Shown: positions 17,373-28,814 of the stretch, in pieces
Position numbering within the stretch: position 1 is the stretch's first letter
Layout of the letters: every line of letters starts with the position of its first letter
Assembly (NCBI RefSeq): GCF_000209655.1
Contig: NC_015458.1
Location: 1,488,001-1,552,000 of the forward strand
Source: Pusillimonas sp. T7-7
Lineage (GTDB): Bacteria > Pseudomonadota > Gammaproteobacteria > Burkholderiales > Burkholderiaceae_B
Length of the DNA: 64,000 bases
Direction of reading: 5' to 3'
Position numbers and translations under genes: made by a program
The notes under the pieces: generated by a model
Told to the model about the DNA's origin: nothing
The model's input: the letters and a program-made list of their open reading frames with translations, nothing else
Database searches by the model: none

Positions 17373-18683
17373 CTAGCGTGAATACGGATTGGACAACGAC
17401 GAATTGACCGTAGTGCCGCTATCGGACGACGTGGCGGGTCGTGCCGGCGTGGACTGCTTGGCCGGCTGAGTCGTTGACGCCGCTGCGGCGCTGGAGGTGC
17501 TTTCAACGGAACCGCTGAAGCTGCGACGGTCACCCGCTGCCTGATTCATTATCTTGTCCAGGGGCAGGTACAGCATATTGTTGCTGGCCTGGGAATCAAT
17601 CATGATCTTGCTGGTGTTCTGCAATATTTCTTGCATGGTTGACAGATACATGCGTTCGCGCGTGATGTCGGGCGCCTTGGCAAACTCGGCCTCGATACTC
17701 GTAAAGCGAGCGGTGTCACCGGTTGCATCACCTATGACCGTAGCCTTATACCCTTCCGCCTCTTGCATCATGCGGGCCACCTGACCCTGGGCTTCGGGCA
17801 ATACCTTGTTGGCATACGCGTTACCTTCGTTGATCTGGCGTTCGCGATCCTGGCCGGCCTTGACTGCATCATCGAATGCGGCCTGCACTTGCTCGGGCGG
17901 CTGAACGTTCTGGATGGCAACCGTACTGATCTGAATACCGGTCTGGTAGCGGTCGAGTATGCTTTGCGCCAGGGTTTGCACTTCGGTTGCCACTTCAGTA
18001 CGGCCGGAATACAGCACGAAATCCATGGGTTTCTTGCCAACGATCTCGCGCATGGCGGTCTCGGCGGCTTGGCGCACAGACTCGTCAGGCTGGCTGGTTT
18101 TGAACAGATAGTCTGGCGCGCCGTTGGGCATCAGGCGGTACTGCACAACAAACTGCAGGTCGACTATGTTTTCGTCGGTGGTCAGCATCAGGGACTCAGG
18201 CAGAACCTTGTTGCGCGCATTGCCGCGGTAACCCACTTCGAAGGTACGCAACTGTGCAATATTGACGCTCTGGTGCGCTTCGATGGGATATGGCAGGCGC
18301 CACTGCAGGCCTGGAGGCAATGTTTTGGTGTATTTGCCAAATTTGGTAACCACCGCCACCTGACCTTCCTGAACAATGATAAAGCCGCTGGCCAGCCAAA
18401 GCGCGACGATAATCGCCACGATGACCGCAATGCTTTTGGGCGATCCTTTGGGCAGTTGGGGGCGACTACCCGAACCATTGCCATTGCCGCCGCCAAACTG
18501 GCCGCCACGCTTGGGCTTGCGCCCAAACAATGACCCCAGCCGATTATTGAAATCGCGCCAGACCTCATCCAGATCCGGAGGACCTTCACCTTGATTGGGA
18601 CGCCGCGGGGGTTCGGAGCCATTGTTATTGCCCCGTCCCCAACCGGGATCATTCAAATTAAATATTTTCGACATTAAACGCAT
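17373..18683 (-). CDS. hflK: HflK, SPFH-domain partner of HflC
   Basis: Inner-membrane protein, 436 residues from the ATG at 18683. A Gly/Asn/Arg-rich cytoplasmic N-terminus (FNLNDPGWGRGNNNG) leads to one membrane helix (SIAVIVAIIVALWLASGFII), the SPFH domain (QEGQVAVVTKFGKYTKTLPP), a coiled coil and a Ser/Thr/Ala-rich tail. The start 18683 was preferred to the next ATG at 18674 because GGGA sits four bases upstream; either is possible. It overlaps the end of hflX by 26 bases, so the two are translationally linked. Confidence 0.96.
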   Translation of the reverse strand: MRLMSKIFNLNDPGWGRGNNNGSEPPRRPNQGEGPPDLDEVWRDFNNRLGSLFGRKPKRGGQFGGGNGNGSGSRPQLPKGSPKSIAVIVAIIVALWLASGFIIVQEGQVAVVTKFGKYTKTLPPGLQWRLPYPIEAHQSVNIAQLRTFEVGYRGNARNKVLPESLMLTTDENIVDLQFVVQYRLMPNGAPDYLFKTSQPDESVRQAAETAMREIVGKKPMDFVLYSGRTEVATEVQTLAQSILDRYQTGIQISTVAIQNVQPPEQVQAAFDDAVKAGQDRERQINEGNAYANKVLPEAQGQVARMMQEAEGYKATVIGDATGDTARFTSIEAEFAKAPDITRERMYLSTMQEILQNTSKIMIDSQASNNMLYLPLDKIMNQAAGDRRSFSGSVESTSSAAAASTTQPAKQSTPARPATSSDSGTTVNSSLSNPYSR

Positions 18684-19755
18684 TATTTCCCGCGATTTGA
18701 CCGGACTCGACAATTGCCCCACGCAAATCGTCCAAACCCGTGCGCCCTACGGCGCTTACAAAAACTCGTGCAATCGTACCATGTTCGTTACGCTCCATTC
18801 TGGGTTCGTAACCTGCCAAGTCGATTTTGTTATAGACAAGAATCCGTGGAATATCGGCCGCGCCTATATCGGCCAACACCTTATTCACCTCAACGATCTG
18901 CTCATCACGCTGCGGGCTTGCTGCATCGACCACATGTAACAGCAGGTCGGCCTGCACGGTTTCTTCGAGCGTGGCCCGAAAGGCGGCGATCAGCGTAGGA
19001 GGCAGATCGCGTATGAAACCGACCGTATCCGATATAACAACCTGCCCCGCGCCTTCTATCCATACACGCCGGGTGGTGGTATCGAGCGTGGCAAACAGTT
19101 GATCGGCCGCATAGGCTCCGGCCCGCGTCAAGGCATTGAACAAAGTCGACTTGCCAGCGTTGGTATAACCAACCAGTGACACAGACAAAGTATTGCTGCG
19201 CGACCGCGCCCGTCGCTGGGTAGTGCGCTGGCGCTGCACGCGCGCAAGGCGTTCTCGCAGCAAGCGCACCTTGTCGCCTATCATGCGGCGGTCCATTTCA
19301 AGCTGGGCTTCGCCCGGTCCGCGCATGCCTATGCCCCCGCGCTGACGCTCGAGGTGAGACCACATGCGCGTAAGCCGTGTTGACAGATGCTGCAGCTGGG
19401 CCAGCTCGACCTGCAGCTTGCCTTCGTGACTTTGAGCCCTGAGCGCGAAAATATCAAGTATAAGCGCAACCCGATCCACCACACGCAATTTAAAACCTCT
19501 TTCAAGATTACGTTGCTGAGCCGGCGTAAGCGCCTGATCGAACAGAACTAGTTCAGCCTGCTCGGCTTCAGCGACCAGTATGGCTTCTTCGAGCTTGCCC
19601 GAACCGATGAAATGCGCGGCATCAGGCCGGGCTCGGCGGGCCACAATGGTACCGACGATCTCGGCGCCTGCACCTTTGGCCAGCATGGCGAATTCTTCGG
19701 CATGGGCGGGATAATCGGATTCCCCGAGATCAACGCTAATAATCAGGGCTTTCAT
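18658..19755 (-). CDS. hflX: Ribosome-associated GTPase HflX
   Basis: Heat-shock GTPase that splits stalled 70S ribosomes; 365 residues. The N-terminal HflX domain contains GTIVARRARPDAAHFIGSGK, followed by a helical arm (RQRGGIGMRGPGEAQLEMDR) and the G domain with G1 GYTNAGKSTLFNAL, G3 DTVGFIRDLP and G4 NKID. The start is the ATG at 19755 (MKALIISVDLGE); the longer frame would begin inside a terminator-like hairpin. That hairpin separates it from hfq, so expression likely depends on read-through from hfq. Confidence 0.96.
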   Translation of the reverse strand: MKALIISVDLGESDYPAHAEEFAMLAKGAGAEIVGTIVARRARPDAAHFIGSGKLEEAILVAEAEQAELVLFDQALTPAQQRNLERGFKLRVVDRVALILDIFALRAQSHEGKLQVELAQLQHLSTRLTRMWSHLERQRGGIGMRGPGEAQLEMDRRMIGDKVRLLRERLARVQRQRTTQRRARSRSNTLSVSLVGYTNAGKSTLFNALTRAGAYAADQLFATLDTTTRRVWIEGAGQVVISDTVGFIRDLPPTLIAAFRATLEETVQADLLLHVVDAASPQRDEQIVEVNKVLADIGAADIPRILVYNKIDLAGYEPRMERNEHGTIARVFVSAVGRTGLDDLRGAIVESGQIAGNNAFNVENI

Positions 19756-19774
19756 GCTGAGCGGCCAAAAGAAA

Positions 19775-19808
19775 GGCCCGCCGGCGCGAGGCACACGGCG
19801 GGCGGGCC
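19775..19808 (-). terminator. Terminator-like hairpin between hfq and hflX
   Basis: On the minus strand GGCCCGCC (19808-19801) pairs with GGCGGGCC (19782-19775), followed by TTTCTTTT (19774-19767). It lies 26 bases past the hfq stop and 12-20 bases before the hflX ATG. Confidence 0.6.
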
Positions 19809-19833
19809 GGCAGCAATAAGGCTGTGCTGCAGC

Positions 19834-20070
19834 TTATTCAGAAGGCTCATCCACTTGGAAGTTGACTGGGCGGGCCGGTACGACGGTGGAAATAGCGTGC
19901 TTGTAGACCATTTGCGTAACGGTATTGCGCAGCAGTACGACATACTGGTCGAAAGACTCGACCTGCCCTTGCAGCTTGATTCCGTTAACCAGGTAGATCG
20001 ATACAGGTACGTGGTCCTTGCGAAGGGCGTTTAGAAATGGATCTTGTAGTGTTTGCCCTTTATTGCTCAT
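19834..20070 (-). CDS. hfq: RNA chaperone Hfq
   Basis: Hexameric Sm-like protein of 78 residues that pairs small RNAs with mRNAs. The Sm1 motif is [20 protein letters not shown] and the Sm2 motif is [10 protein letters not shown], with the N-terminal [11 protein letters not shown] conserved. The C-terminal tail is very short ([12 protein letters not shown]) compared with E. coli Hfq (102 residues), which is normal for betaproteobacteria. It heads the hflX-hflK-hflC segment; GGAG lies 8-11 bases upstream of the ATG. Confidence 0.98.
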   Translation of the reverse strand: MSNKGQTLQDPFLNALRKDHVPVSIYLVNGIKLQGQVESFDQYVVLLRNTVTQMVYKHAISTVVPARPVNFQVDEPSE

Positions 20071-20184
20071 TGGCTAGGCTCCGTGTGTTGTTATTTAAGG
20101 TGGTACCGCGACAGTGTTACTTTACAGGGTTTTCCCTGAATACGCACGTTGCGGAAGGTGACAATTCGTCGAGTTCGAGATATT

Positions 20185-21270
20185 TTAATGTGTTTTCTTA
20201 ATAATTTTGACAAGGCTATTACATAGACGCTCGCAATCCTCAGGAGTTCCCACGGTAATACGCAAAAACTGGTCAATACGAGGCTGCTTGAAATGCCGCA
20301 GCAATATGTTCTGTTCGCGTAGCGCCTGTGCAAGGGCAGCGGCATCGTATTCCGGATGCCGGGCAAACACAAAATTGGCCATGCTGGGCAATACCTGGAA
20401 ACCAAGCCCGATCAGTTGCGCTGTAAGCTGTGTGCGTGCATCAATAACGGCCCGGCACATCTGCTCGAAATAGGCAGTGTCTTCTATGGAGGCCACCGCA
20501 GCAGCCTGAGCCACGGAATCCAGCGGATAGGAGTTGAAGCTGTCCTTGACACGATTCAGGCCCTGGATAATCTGCGGATCGGCGACGGCAAAGCCTATAC
20601 GCAAACCCGCCAATGAGCGCGACTTGGACAAAGTATGCACCACAACGATATTGTCGTGCTCTTTAAGCAAAGCAATCGCCGATTCGGCGCCGAAATCGAC
20701 ATAGGCCTCGTCAACCACCACGGGAATATCCGGATTGGCGGCGGCAATCGCCCTGATATCAGCCAGCGGCATGGCCATGCCGGTCGGAGCATTGGGATTC
20801 GAAAATATAATGCCCGCCGGCTCAGCGCCATGCGACTGGGTGTAGTCACTGACACGTATTGAAAAATCGTCAGCCAGCGGCGCCAGTTGAACCGGCACCT
20901 GGTACAAGGTGCAGTAGGTTCGGTAGAAGCTATAGGTAATGTCGGGCATCAGCAAGGCGCGCCCCGAGCGACGGAACAAACCGTTGAAAATATGCGCCAG
21001 GACTTCATCGGAACCATTGCCGACAAACACTTGCTTGCTGTCCAGCCCATGCAGCTGCGCAATGGCGGCGCGCAGCCTGATCGACTCGTTATCGGGATAC
21101 AGGCGCAGATTGTCGTTGGCGGCAAGCTTGATGGCCTCTAGAGCCTTTGGCGATGGCCCGTACGGATGCTCATTGGTATTGAGCTTGAGCAGATCGGTAA
21201 CATTCTTGGGCTGCTCGCCCGCCACATAAGGCGTCAGATCAACAAGATGATCGCTCCAGAAACGGCTCAC
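20185..21270 (-). CDS. hisC: Histidinol-phosphate aminotransferase
   Basis: PLP enzyme of histidine biosynthesis, 361 residues, fold type I. Seen motifs: [18 protein letters not shown] at the N-terminus, [40 protein letters not shown], and the PLP lysine in [16 protein letters not shown]. Translation starts at a GTG that shares its first base with the TAG stop of der (TAGTG), so the genes are tightly coupled. Other his genes are not nearby apart from hisZ 4 kb further on. Betaproteobacteria often have two hisC copies; this would be the one outside the his operon. Confidence 0.93.
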   Translation of the reverse strand: MSRFWSDHLVDLTPYVAGEQPKNVTDLLKLNTNEHPYGPSPKALEAIKLAANDNLRLYPDNESIRLRAAIAQLHGLDSKQVFVGNGSDEVLAHIFNGLFRRSGRALLMPDITYSFYRTYCTLYQVPVQLAPLADDFSIRVSDYTQSHGAEPAGIIFSNPNAPTGMAMPLADIRAIAAANPDIPVVVDEAYVDFGAESAIALLKEHDNIVVVHTLSKSRSLAGLRIGFAVADPQIIQGLNRVKDSFNSYPLDSVAQAAAVASIEDTAYFEQMCRAVIDARTQLTAQLIGLGFQVLPSMANFVFARHPEYDAAALAQALREQNILLRHFKQPRIDQFLRITVGTPEDCERLCNSLVKIIKKTH

Positions 21271-22706
21271 TACGCCCCCTGCAAATATGGATTATGAGAA
21301 GATTTGAACTCTATGCGCAACGGCGTGCCGTCAAGCTTGAACTCGCTGCGAAAACGCCCTTCCAGGTAGCGCCGGTAAGAGTCTGATATGGCATCGATGG
21401 CATTGCCGTGAATGATGATCAGCGGCGGATTTTGCCCACCTTGGTGCGCATAGCGCATCTTGGGCCGGAAAATCCCTTTACGTGGCGGCTGCTGCTGCTC
21501 GACTGCGGCATGCAGCACACGAGTCAGCTTGGGTGTGGACAGCTTGGCGAATGCTGCGGCATGAGCTGCATTCACGGATTTGATCAGGACATTGACACCC
21601 TGGCCCTTGAGGGCTGAAACCGTATGCATTTTGGCAAACGACAGAAAATGCAGTTTACGGTCAAAATCACGTTGGATACGCTCGCGCTGCTCGCTATCGA
21701 GGCCATCCCACTTATTGATGGCCACGACCAGCGCCCTGCCCGTTTCAAGCACGAAACCGGCAATGTGCGCATCCTGGTCGGAAATTTCAGTCTGGGCGTC
21801 AAGCATCAGCACAACAACATTGCACGCCTCTATGGCCTGCAGCGTCTTGATGACCGAGAATTTTTCTATCGCCTCAAAGACCTTGCCCCGGCGACGCAGG
21901 CCGGCCGTATCGATAAGGGTATACGACACGCCATTGCGTTCGAATTCGATCTCGATGGCATCGCGAGTGGTGCCGGGCATATCAAAGGCAATGACTCGGT
22001 CTTCGCCCAGCAAAGTATTGATCAAGGTCGACTTGCCCACATTGGGGCGACCGACAATGGCAAGCTTGATGCGGTGCGATACCGGCTCTTCCGGTTCCTG
22101 ATTCGTGTCCTGCTCTGCCAGGTCGCCGTCCGCCAGAACGGGCTCGGCATCGTCGGGCATAAAATCCGGCTCATCGTCCGTACCGGCATCCGGCAGGTCG
22201 TCCATATACGACAGCGCCCGCTCGATCAGCTCGACGACGCCATCACCATGCGAAGCAGAAATGGCATGCGGCTCACCCAGCCCCAGTTCATGAAACTCGG
22301 CAGTGGCTGAGCCGTAGCGCATGCCTTCGGCCTTGTTGACGGCAAGAAACACTCGCTGGCCGGATTTGCGCAATAAACGCGCAATCTCGTGATCGTGAGC
22401 ATTGACCCCCGCACGCGCATCCACCAGAAAGATGACCACATCGGATTCAGCAATGGCCTGCTGCGTCTGGCGTGCCATTTCCAGCAGAATGCCATCTTTG
22501 GCGACCGGCTCGAAACCGCCGGTATCGACGGCGATGAATGGATGCTCGCCCACCCGCCCTTCGCCATAGTGCCGGTCGCGCGTCAGACCCGAGAAATCGG
22601 CAACCAACGCAGCCCGCGAACGCGTGATCCGGTTGAATAACGTGGACTTGCCCACGTTGGCACGCCCTACCAGGGCGACAACCGGCTTATATGCAATGCT
22701 ATTCAA
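21270..22706 (-). CDS. der: Ribosome assembly GTPase Der (EngA)
   Basis: Double-GTPase of 478 residues acting in 50S subunit maturation. Two G domains have P-loops [11 protein letters not shown] and [11 protein letters not shown], each with its NKAEG/NKWDG-type G4 motif, then a C-terminal KH-like domain ending HNPYLQGA. Between the G domains there is an acidic linker of about 40 residues (Asp/Glu/Pro-rich, around 177-215). Its ATG overlaps the bamB stop by four bases. The bamB-der-hisC order is conserved in many proteobacteria. Confidence 0.97.
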   Translation of the reverse strand: MNSIAYKPVVALVGRANVGKSTLFNRITRSRAALVADFSGLTRDRHYGEGRVGEHPFIAVDTGGFEPVAKDGILLEMARQTQQAIAESDVVIFLVDARAGVNAHDHEIARLLRKSGQRVFLAVNKAEGMRYGSATAEFHELGLGEPHAISASHGDGVVELIERALSYMDDLPDAGTDDEPDFMPDDAEPVLADGDLAEQDTNQEPEEPVSHRIKLAIVGRPNVGKSTLINTLLGEDRVIAFDMPGTTRDAIEIEFERNGVSYTLIDTAGLRRRGKVFEAIEKFSVIKTLQAIEACNVVVLMLDAQTEISDQDAHIAGFVLETGRALVVAINKWDGLDSEQRERIQRDFDRKLHFLSFAKMHTVSALKGQGVNVLIKSVNAAHAAAFAKLSTPKLTRVLHAAVEQQQPPRKGIFRPKMRYAHQGGQNPPLIIIHGNAIDAISDSYRRYLEGRFRSEFKLDGTPLRIEFKSSHNPYLQGA

Positions 22707-23860
22707 TTGACACCAACCAATACCAGATTTCCGTTGCCTGTTTGCACCAGCACACCATTGTTGCTGGCCAGGAGCGGTGAAACAATGGCGCCGCCGCCCA
22801 CATGTACGCGGCCAAGCAACTGGCCATCGCTGCGTGACAGGAAATGCACATAGCCCTCGAAGTCTCCGAAAGCAACAGCCTGCGAAATCACCGCTGGCGA
22901 AGACAAGCCGCGGTTGGCCAGAGCCTCCTGTTTCCAGACCTCGTGCCCGTCATTCAGGGCAAACGCATGGACTTGACCCCGTTGATTGGCTGAATAAGCT
23001 TGCCGCGAGTCGGTGACCATGCCTGTATTGCTGGAGAAATACTGCTCCCACAAAGGCCTGCCGCCCTGGGTAAGATCAAAACACACCATGCGTCCCTGAT
23101 AAGTCACACCGCACAGCAAGGGACCTTGCAACTGAGGTGTACCCACCACATCGCTGATGCGCTCGAGATCGGTAGCCCCCTGGGACACCGACACGGTACC
23201 TTCCCACTGCACATTACCGCTACGAGTATCGATGGCCATGAGGCGTCCGTTGGGCAGCCCCGAAATCAACAAGCCATCGACAATAATCATTTGCATATTG
23301 GTTTTCAGGGCCAGGGCCGGGCCAGGACGCTGCAGACTCCAGCGCAAATCGCCGGTTTCCTCGTCGAAGGCCTGAATGCGGTAGTCGCTGCTGCGCACTG
23401 CAACAATACCGCTACCGACGACAGGCGGCATATTGACCGCGCTGCTTGCTTTGCTGCGCCACTTTTCGGCGCCCTGATCATCAAAGGCAATGACAGTACC
23501 GTCACCTGCGGCCACGGCAGTCGTCCGTCCGTCAGATCCTACCCCTGCCGATAACTTGACCCCGGCATTCGACTGCCACAAGACAGCGCCGGAAGTCGCA
23601 TTGAGCTTGCTGATGTTGCCGTTGGGCGTGGCAGCGTAAACAGCTTCGTCGACCAGCGCCGGGGCAAATCCGTAGCCGCCGCCGCTGCCGATCGACACCG
23701 ACCAGGCGATATGGGCGGAAATGCCCGCCGGGTACTCGGTCAAGGCCGCTGGCTCATAACGCGGATTGGGACTGGAAAACATCGAGCAGCCCGCCAGGGC
23801 TGCAATGCTCAGAGCAATGACGGCACTGCGTACGATACGGCGAGAGATGGCAATATGCAT
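22703..23860 (-). CDS. bamB: Outer-membrane assembly lipoprotein BamB
   Basis: Lipoprotein of the BAM complex, 385 residues, which helps BamA fold outer-membrane beta-barrels. The signal peptide ends in lipobox LAGC (Cys25). The mature part is an eight-bladed beta-propeller with recurrent PQQ-like repeats, such as [50 protein letters not shown] and [16 protein letters not shown]. It starts three bases after the YfgM-like gene and overlaps der by four bases. Confidence 0.96.
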   Translation of the reverse strand: MHIAISRRIVRSAVIALSIAALAGCSMFSSPNPRYEPAALTEYPAGISAHIAWSVSIGSGGGYGFAPALVDEAVYAATPNGNISKLNATSGAVLWQSNAGVKLSAGVGSDGRTTAVAAGDGTVIAFDDQGAEKWRSKASSAVNMPPVVGSGIVAVRSSDYRIQAFDEETGDLRWSLQRPGPALALKTNMQMIIVDGLLISGLPNGRLMAIDTRSGNVQWEGTVSVSQGATDLERISDVVGTPQLQGPLLCGVTYQGRMVCFDLTQGGRPLWEQYFSSNTGMVTDSRQAYSANQRGQVHAFALNDGHEVWKQEALANRGLSSPAVISQAVAFGDFEGYVHFLSRSDGQLLGRVHVGGGAIVSPLLASNNGVLVQTGNGNLVLVGVN

Positions 23861-23863
23861 GAA

Positions 23864-24499
23864 TCAGGCTCCACCTAATGCATCTATCTTCAATTGAACG
23901 ATTTGCGTGACGGGATCGCTGCCGAATTCCTTCAATGCGGTTTCCCACGCGGCCTTGGCCTCGGCGGTTTTACCTTGCGCCAACAGAATATCGCCCTGGC
24001 GGTCGGCATAAAGCCCGGCAAAAGCGGGGGGCGCATTGGCGATCTGTGCAAGAGCCTGATCATACTGTTTTTGCTCAAGCAGCACCCCGGCCAGCCTCAG
24101 CTTGGCCAGTGGTATCAGGCTTGGGTCGGGACTGTTGTTGACCAGCCATTCAAGTTGCTCCCGCGCGCCATCGAGATCATTGCGTTCTTGCAGGACCTGT
24201 GCCGCAATCAGCACGCCGCGCGGTGTGTAGCCCGATTTGCTGAAATCATCACGCAAAGTCTTGCTGGCCGCCTTGACGCGCGCCAAGGAGTCGTCACCTT
24301 GCTGACGGGCTGCGCCTTCCAGCGCTTCGTAGTAGCCCATGGCCTGGCTGGCGGTATGCCCCTGGTACCACTGCCAGCCGCGCCAACCAACAAGGCCGGC
24401 CACAACAACAAAACTCAGCACGACCAGCAATGTGCCGTAGCGCTCCCACCATGCGCGCAGCGCGTCCAGCTTTTCCTGTTCTTCTAAATCGTATGCCAT
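23864..24499 (-). CDS. YfgM-like ancillary SecYEG translocon subunit
   Basis: Membrane-anchored periplasmic TPR-like protein of 211 residues. The N-terminus MAYDLEEQEKLDALRAWWER leads into one membrane helix (GTLLVVLSFVVVAGLVGWRG) and a helical-repeat domain with LEWLVNNSPDPSLIPLAKLR and a C-terminal GDILLAQGKTAEAKAAWETA repeat. E. coli YfgM joins SecYEG and the chaperone PpiD in handing over exported proteins. Placement between hisS and bamB is the same as in many gammaproteobacteria and supports the call. Gaps to both neighbours are three bases. Confidence 0.9.
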   Translation of the reverse strand: MAYDLEEQEKLDALRAWWERYGTLLVVLSFVVVAGLVGWRGWQWYQGHTASQAMGYYEALEGAARQQGDDSLARVKAASKTLRDDFSKSGYTPRGVLIAAQVLQERNDLDGAREQLEWLVNNSPDPSLIPLAKLRLAGVLLEQKQYDQALAQIANAPPAFAGLYADRQGDILLAQGKTAEAKAAWETALKEFGSDPVTQIVQLKIDALGGA

Positions 24500-24502
24500 G
24501 CC

Positions 24503-25792
24503 TTAAACCTTTAATTTCAATTCTTTCATCAAGCGATCCAGGGGGACCGTTTCCTGTTGAGGCTGGCCTTCAAGGGCCGATTCCCGCAGCCATTTGATAC
24601 TGGCGCTGCCAGAGGCGAGTTCATCGTCCCCCAGAATAACCGCCAGACCGGCGCCACTGGCATCGGCGCGTTTGAACTGCGACTTGAAACCCGCCGAACC
24701 AGCATGGACAATAACGCGCAAACCTTCATCGCGCATCTGCTCCGCCAACTGGGCAGCCAAACGCTGTGCCGCTGCCCCTTGGTGAATGACATATACCTGG
24801 CATTCGGGAGATAAAAGGGCGTCACTCGACTGCGCGCATAAATCCAGCAAGCGCTCGACCCCAATAGCAAAACCCACTGCCGGGGCAGGTTTGCCGCCCA
24901 GCAATTCAATCAGGCCATCATAACGGCCGCCGCCGCATACCGTGCCTTGCGCACCCAGACGGTCAGTCACCCATTCAAAGACTGTCAGATTGTAATAGTC
25001 GAGCCCACGCACCAGACGCGGATTCAAACGATATTCGATACCCGCATCTTTCAGGCGGTCGCATACGCCCTGAAAGTGCGCCAGCGACTCGGCGCCCAGA
25101 AAGTCGAACAAGCGCGGAGCATTGTTGGCCATATCCTGCATGGCCGGGTTCTTGGTATCGAGCACCCGCAGGGGGTTGGTGTGCATGCGCCGGCGGGCCT
25201 CTTCGTCGAGCACATCGTGATGCTGCTCAAGATACTCGATCAACGCATTACGGTGTGCGGCACGCTCTTGAGCCTGCCCCAGTGAATTGAGCTCCAGCCG
25301 AATATCGCTAAGACCCAGCATTTTCCAGAGCCGGCCCAGCATGACGATGAGCTCGGCGTCGATATCCGGACCGGCGAAACCCAGCGCCTCGACGTCGATC
25401 TGATGGAACTGGCGATAGCGTCCACGCTGTGGTTTTTCGTGGCGGAATACCGGACCCATTGCGTAGACGCGATGCGGGCGGTCGTACAGCATATTGTGCT
25501 CGATGCTTGCACGTACCATACCGGCGGTGAACTCGGGCCGCATGGTCAAGTGCTCGTTATTCAGCGCATCGGTAAACGAGTACATTTCTTTTTCGACGAT
25601 ATCGGTGACTTCGCCAATACCCCGAGTGAAGAGCCGGGTATGCTCGAGCACGGGCGTACGCATATTGCGATAGCCATAGGCGGCCAGCCACTCCCGTACC
25701 GTGGCTTCGAGTGTTTCCCACTCAGCGCTGGTATCGGGGAGTATGTCTTTCATGCCTGTCAGGGCACGAACCTTCTGAAACGACTGCGTCAT
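24503..25792 (-). CDS. hisS: Histidyl-tRNA synthetase
   Basis: Class II aminoacyl-tRNA synthetase, 429 residues. Motif 1 region ([20 protein letters not shown]), motif 2 ([20 protein letters not shown]), the histidine-binding motifs [13 protein letters not shown] and [13 protein letters not shown], and motif 3 ([12 protein letters not shown]) are all visible, followed by the anticodon-binding domain. It lies 27 bases after ispG. Its paralogue hisZ lies 8 kb downstream in the same block. Confidence 0.98.
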   Translation of the reverse strand: MTQSFQKVRALTGMKDILPDTSAEWETLEATVREWLAAYGYRNMRTPVLEHTRLFTRGIGEVTDIVEKEMYSFTDALNNEHLTMRPEFTAGMVRASIEHNMLYDRPHRVYAMGPVFRHEKPQRGRYRQFHQIDVEALGFAGPDIDAELIVMLGRLWKMLGLSDIRLELNSLGQAQERAAHRNALIEYLEQHHDVLDEEARRRMHTNPLRVLDTKNPAMQDMANNAPRLFDFLGAESLAHFQGVCDRLKDAGIEYRLNPRLVRGLDYYNLTVFEWVTDRLGAQGTVCGGGRYDGLIELLGGKPAPAVGFAIGVERLLDLCAQSSDALLSPECQVYVIHQGAAAQRLAAQLAEQMRDEGLRVIVHAGSAGFKSQFKRADASGAGLAVILGDDELASGSASIKWLRESALEGQPQQETVPLDRLMKELKLKV

Positions 25793-25819
25793 AAATAAAT
25801 TTTCTGTATATCTGCGGCT

Positions 25820-27124
25820 TCAGCCGCCTGCCTTGTTATTGTTAGCGTCACCCGCGCCATAGCGCCGTTCGACATATTGCTCGACGATAGCCTGGAACTC
25901 CTGGGCGATGGTATCGCCTTTCAGGGTAATCGTACGTTCTCCGTCGACATACACCGGGGCCGAAGGAACTTCGCCTGTGCCAGGCAGGCTGATGCCAATA
26001 TCGGCGTGCCGGCTTTCTCCGGGACCGTTGACCACGCAACCCATGACGGCCACATTCATGGTTTCCACCCCCGGATAACGGCTTTTCCATACGGGCATCT
26101 GATCACGCAGATACGACTGGATGCTGTCGGCCAGTTCCTGGAATACCGTACTGCTGGTACGTCCGCATCCTGGGCACGCCACCACCATGGGTGTAAATGC
26201 CCGCAAGCCCATGCTTTGCAATATTTCCTGGGCGACGATGACTTCGCGACGTCGGTCACCGCCCGGCTCGGGTGTGAGCGAAATACGGATGGTGTCGCCT
26301 ATGCCCTGCTGCAGCAATACGGACAAGGCGGCCGTCGAGGCCACGATGCCTTTGCTGCCCATGCCCGCTTCGGTGAGCCCGAGGTGGACGGGATAGTCGC
26401 AGCGCGCCGATAAATCTTGATAAACAGTGATCAGGTCCTGCACATGGCTGACTTTACACGACAGCACAATAGCGTTGGGCGACAGGCCCAACTCTTCGGC
26501 GCGCTGGGCATTACTGATGGCCGACACCACCAGCGCATCACGCATGACCGACTGGGCGTCCCAGGGCTGTGCACGCCGGCTGTTGTCGTCCATCATGCGG
26601 GCCATCAGCTCGTGGTCGAGGCTGCCCCAGTTAACACCTATGCGCACAGGCTTTTCGTAGCGGCAGGCCACTTCTATCATTTGCGCGAAATTGTCGCCGC
26701 GCTTTTTGCCGCCCCCCATATTGCCGGGGTTGATGCGGTATTTTGACAATGCCTGAGCGCACTCTGGAAAATCGGCCAACAATTTATGGCCGTTGTAGTG
26801 AAAGTCACCAACCAAAGGCACCGAGATATTCATGCGATCGAGCTGCTCGCGTATGGCGGGCACCTCGCGGGCCGCCTCAGGCGTATTGACCGTAATCCTG
26901 ACCAGCTCGGAACCCGCTTGGGCCAGCTCTTTCACCTGTATGGCGGTGGCAATGGCATCGGCGGTATCGGTGTTGGTCATGGACTGCACCACTACGGGCG
27001 CATTTGCGCCCACCTGAACTACACGGCCGCCCCATTGGACAGCGACAGCCCGTGTGCGACGACGCAACGCAGCACCTACTTTCAATGGAGTGTCAGCCTG
27101 GTTCAGGCCTGGATTGTCTATCAT
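25820..27124 (-). CDS. ispG: (E)-4-hydroxy-3-methylbut-2-enyl-diphosphate synthase
   Basis: 4Fe-4S enzyme of the MEP isoprenoid pathway, 434 residues, longer than the 372 of E. coli IspG and like other betaproteobacterial forms. The N-terminus [20 protein letters not shown] and [20 protein letters not shown] begin the TIM barrel. Cluster cysteines are in [11 protein letters not shown] and in [10 protein letters not shown]. The ATG overlaps the stop of the RodZ-like gene by four bases. The order rodZ-ispG-hisS is conserved widely. Confidence 0.96.
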   Translation of the reverse strand: MIDNPGLNQADTPLKVGAALRRRTRAVAVQWGGRVVQVGANAPVVVQSMTNTDTADAIATAIQVKELAQAGSELVRITVNTPEAAREVPAIREQLDRMNISVPLVGDFHYNGHKLLADFPECAQALSKYRINPGNMGGGKKRGDNFAQMIEVACRYEKPVRIGVNWGSLDHELMARMMDDNSRRAQPWDAQSVMRDALVVSAISNAQRAEELGLSPNAIVLSCKVSHVQDLITVYQDLSARCDYPVHLGLTEAGMGSKGIVASTAALSVLLQQGIGDTIRISLTPEPGGDRRREVIVAQEILQSMGLRAFTPMVVACPGCGRTSSTVFQELADSIQSYLRDQMPVWKSRYPGVETMNVAVMGCVVNGPGESRHADIGISLPGTGEVPSAPVYVDGERTITLKGDTIAQEFQAIVEQYVERRYGAGDANNNKAGG

Positions 27125-27621
27125 GTTTTCAAAGATTTCAGCCAGTCGAATATCAGCCAGGAGTCGGGCACCCAGCCACGCTCTATGGCATAGAAACCGG
27201 CAACGAACAGCAGAATGAGGATAACGATGAACCAGCCCCAGGGCCGGTTGGCAGGCTCGCCATGCAGGGGCAGATCGTTGGGACCGATAGGCTGGGCCGC
27301 CTGCAAAGATGTAGGTTTGGCCACCGCTGTGGTGCCAACCTGACTGTCAAGCATGACCAACAAGGCATCGACGTCAGCTTGCAAGTAGCGGCCATAGTTC
27401 TTGACGAAGCCACGCAGCGACATGCCACCGGGAAGGCGATCCCACTGCTCGGTTTCCAGGGCCTCGAGCTGACGGTTGGAAAATTTCAGGCGAGCAGAAA
27501 CTTCGCCAGGCGTCAGTTGCTTCGCCTCACGCAATCTGCGTAGCGTTGCACCCACGCCTGTAGGCAAGTTCGGATCATCAATCTCAGGCCGTGCTTCCCT
27601 GATTAAAGAAGGTTCATTCAT
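27121..27621 (-). CDS. RodZ-like protein: helix-turn-helix plus membrane anchor, short form
   Basis: Bitopic inner-membrane protein of 166 residues. The N-terminal Xre-type helix-turn-helix ([20 protein letters not shown], then [20 protein letters not shown]) and [18 protein letters not shown] match the cytoplasmic MreB-binding domain of RodZ. One membrane helix ([20 protein letters not shown]) follows. The protein ends about 20 residues later and lacks the periplasmic domain present in E. coli RodZ (337 residues). The start 27621 overlaps the rlmN stop by four bases. Position before ispG is where rodZ/yfgA normally lies. Confidence 0.85.
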   Translation of the reverse strand: MNEPSLIREARPEIDDPNLPTGVGATLRRLREAKQLTPGEVSARLKFSNRQLEALETEQWDRLPGGMSLRGFVKNYGRYLQADVDALLVMLDSQVGTTAVAKPTSLQAAQPIGPNDLPLHGEPANRPWGWFIVILILLFVAGFYAIERGWVPDSWLIFDWLKSLKT

Positions 27622-28778
27622 CCACGCTCCTGTTTTATTTCGATAACGGCGCGATCCGGCAAGCGCTGGCTGATACGCGTACGGTCTTTGACATCGCCGG
27701 CCAACTGCCCGCATGCGGCTGCAATATCATCGCCACGCGTTTTGCGTACAGTAGTTACTATTCCTGCATCCATCAGACGTTGCGCAAACAAGCGCACCCG
27801 TGCTGCTGGCGAACGCTTCAGACCCGACTGCGGAAACGGATTGAACGGAATCAAGTTGAACTTGCACCGCACCTGTTGTGCAATAGTAATCAATTCGCGC
27901 GCATGCTGGTCAGTATCATTGACGCCATCCAGCATAATGTACTCAAAAGTGATGAAATCTCGGGGCGCATGCTCAAGGTAGCGATTACAGGCCGCCAGAA
28001 GCTCGGCCAGCGGATGCTTGCGGTTAAGCGGCACCAATTTATCGCGCAGTGCATCGTTGGGCGCATGCAGCGACACCGCCAGCGCAACCGGGCAGTCTCG
28101 GCCCAGGCGATCCATCATGGGGACCACGCCTGAGGTCGACACCGTGACGCGCCGACGCGACAAGCCATAGGCGTTGTCGTCGAGCATCAGACGCAAGGCG
28201 CCCAACACTTGGTCGTAATTGAGCAAGGGCTCACCCATGCCCATCATGACCACATTGCTGATTACGCGAGCCGGGTCGGGCGCTGTCTGAGTCTCAGTGG
28301 AAACGGTGCGCGCACTTTGCATGTCGGATTGCAAGACGCGCCGCGCATGCCAGAGCTGCCCGATGATTTCGGCGGTGGTCAGATTGCGGTTGAAGCCCTG
28401 GTAGCCGGTCGAGCAAAAGGGGCACGCCACCGTGCAGCCCGCCTGGCTGGAAATGCACAAGGTACCGCGATCGTCTTCCGGTATGAAAACGGCTTCGACG
28501 GCATTGTTCTTGCCTACGTCAAACAGCCATTTTCGGGTACCGTCGGCGGAACGCTGTTCGATTGAAACCGGAGGGGCGGCAATCGAACAGTGCTCTGCAA
28601 GCTGCAAGCGAAATTCACGCGCCAAGTCGGTCATGTCGTCGAACGAGTCGGCGCCGCGCTGGTGCACCCAACGCTGCAACTGCTTGGCACGGAAAGGCTT
28701 GCCGCCCCACTGCCCGACGAGGTCAGTCAGTGCGGGGGTATCCAGACCAAGCAGATTAATGGATTCATTGATGGACAT
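27618..28778 (-). CDS. rlmN: Dual-specificity 23S rRNA/tRNA methyltransferase RlmN
   Basis: Radical-SAM enzyme that makes 2-methyladenosine at A2503 of 23S rRNA and A37 of some tRNAs; 386 residues from the ATG at 28778 ([17 protein letters not shown]). The CX3CX2C cluster motif is [20 protein letters not shown]. Other family motifs are [37 protein letters not shown] and the mechanistic C-terminal cysteine in [16 protein letters not shown]. It is 36 bases after ndk. Confidence 0.97.
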   Translation of the reverse strand: MSINESINLLGLDTPALTDLVGQWGGKPFRAKQLQRWVHQRGADSFDDMTDLAREFRLQLAEHCSIAAPPVSIEQRSADGTRKWLFDVGKNNAVEAVFIPEDDRGTLCISSQAGCTVACPFCSTGYQGFNRNLTTAEIIGQLWHARRVLQSDMQSARTVSTETQTAPDPARVISNVVMMGMGEPLLNYDQVLGALRLMLDDNAYGLSRRRVTVSTSGVVPMMDRLGRDCPVALAVSLHAPNDALRDKLVPLNRKHPLAELLAACNRYLEHAPRDFITFEYIMLDGVNDTDQHARELITIAQQVRCKFNLIPFNPFPQSGLKRSPAARVRLFAQRLMDAGIVTTVRKTRGDDIAAACGQLAGDVKDRTRISQRLPDRAVIEIKQERG

Positions 28779-28814
28779 GATTATTGGCGCTGTGAATATC
28801 GCTGATTGCTGCAA

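Noticed and set aside
17763..18533. A 256-codon plus-strand frame opposite hflK
   Set aside because: Shadow of hflK; translation has no family features.
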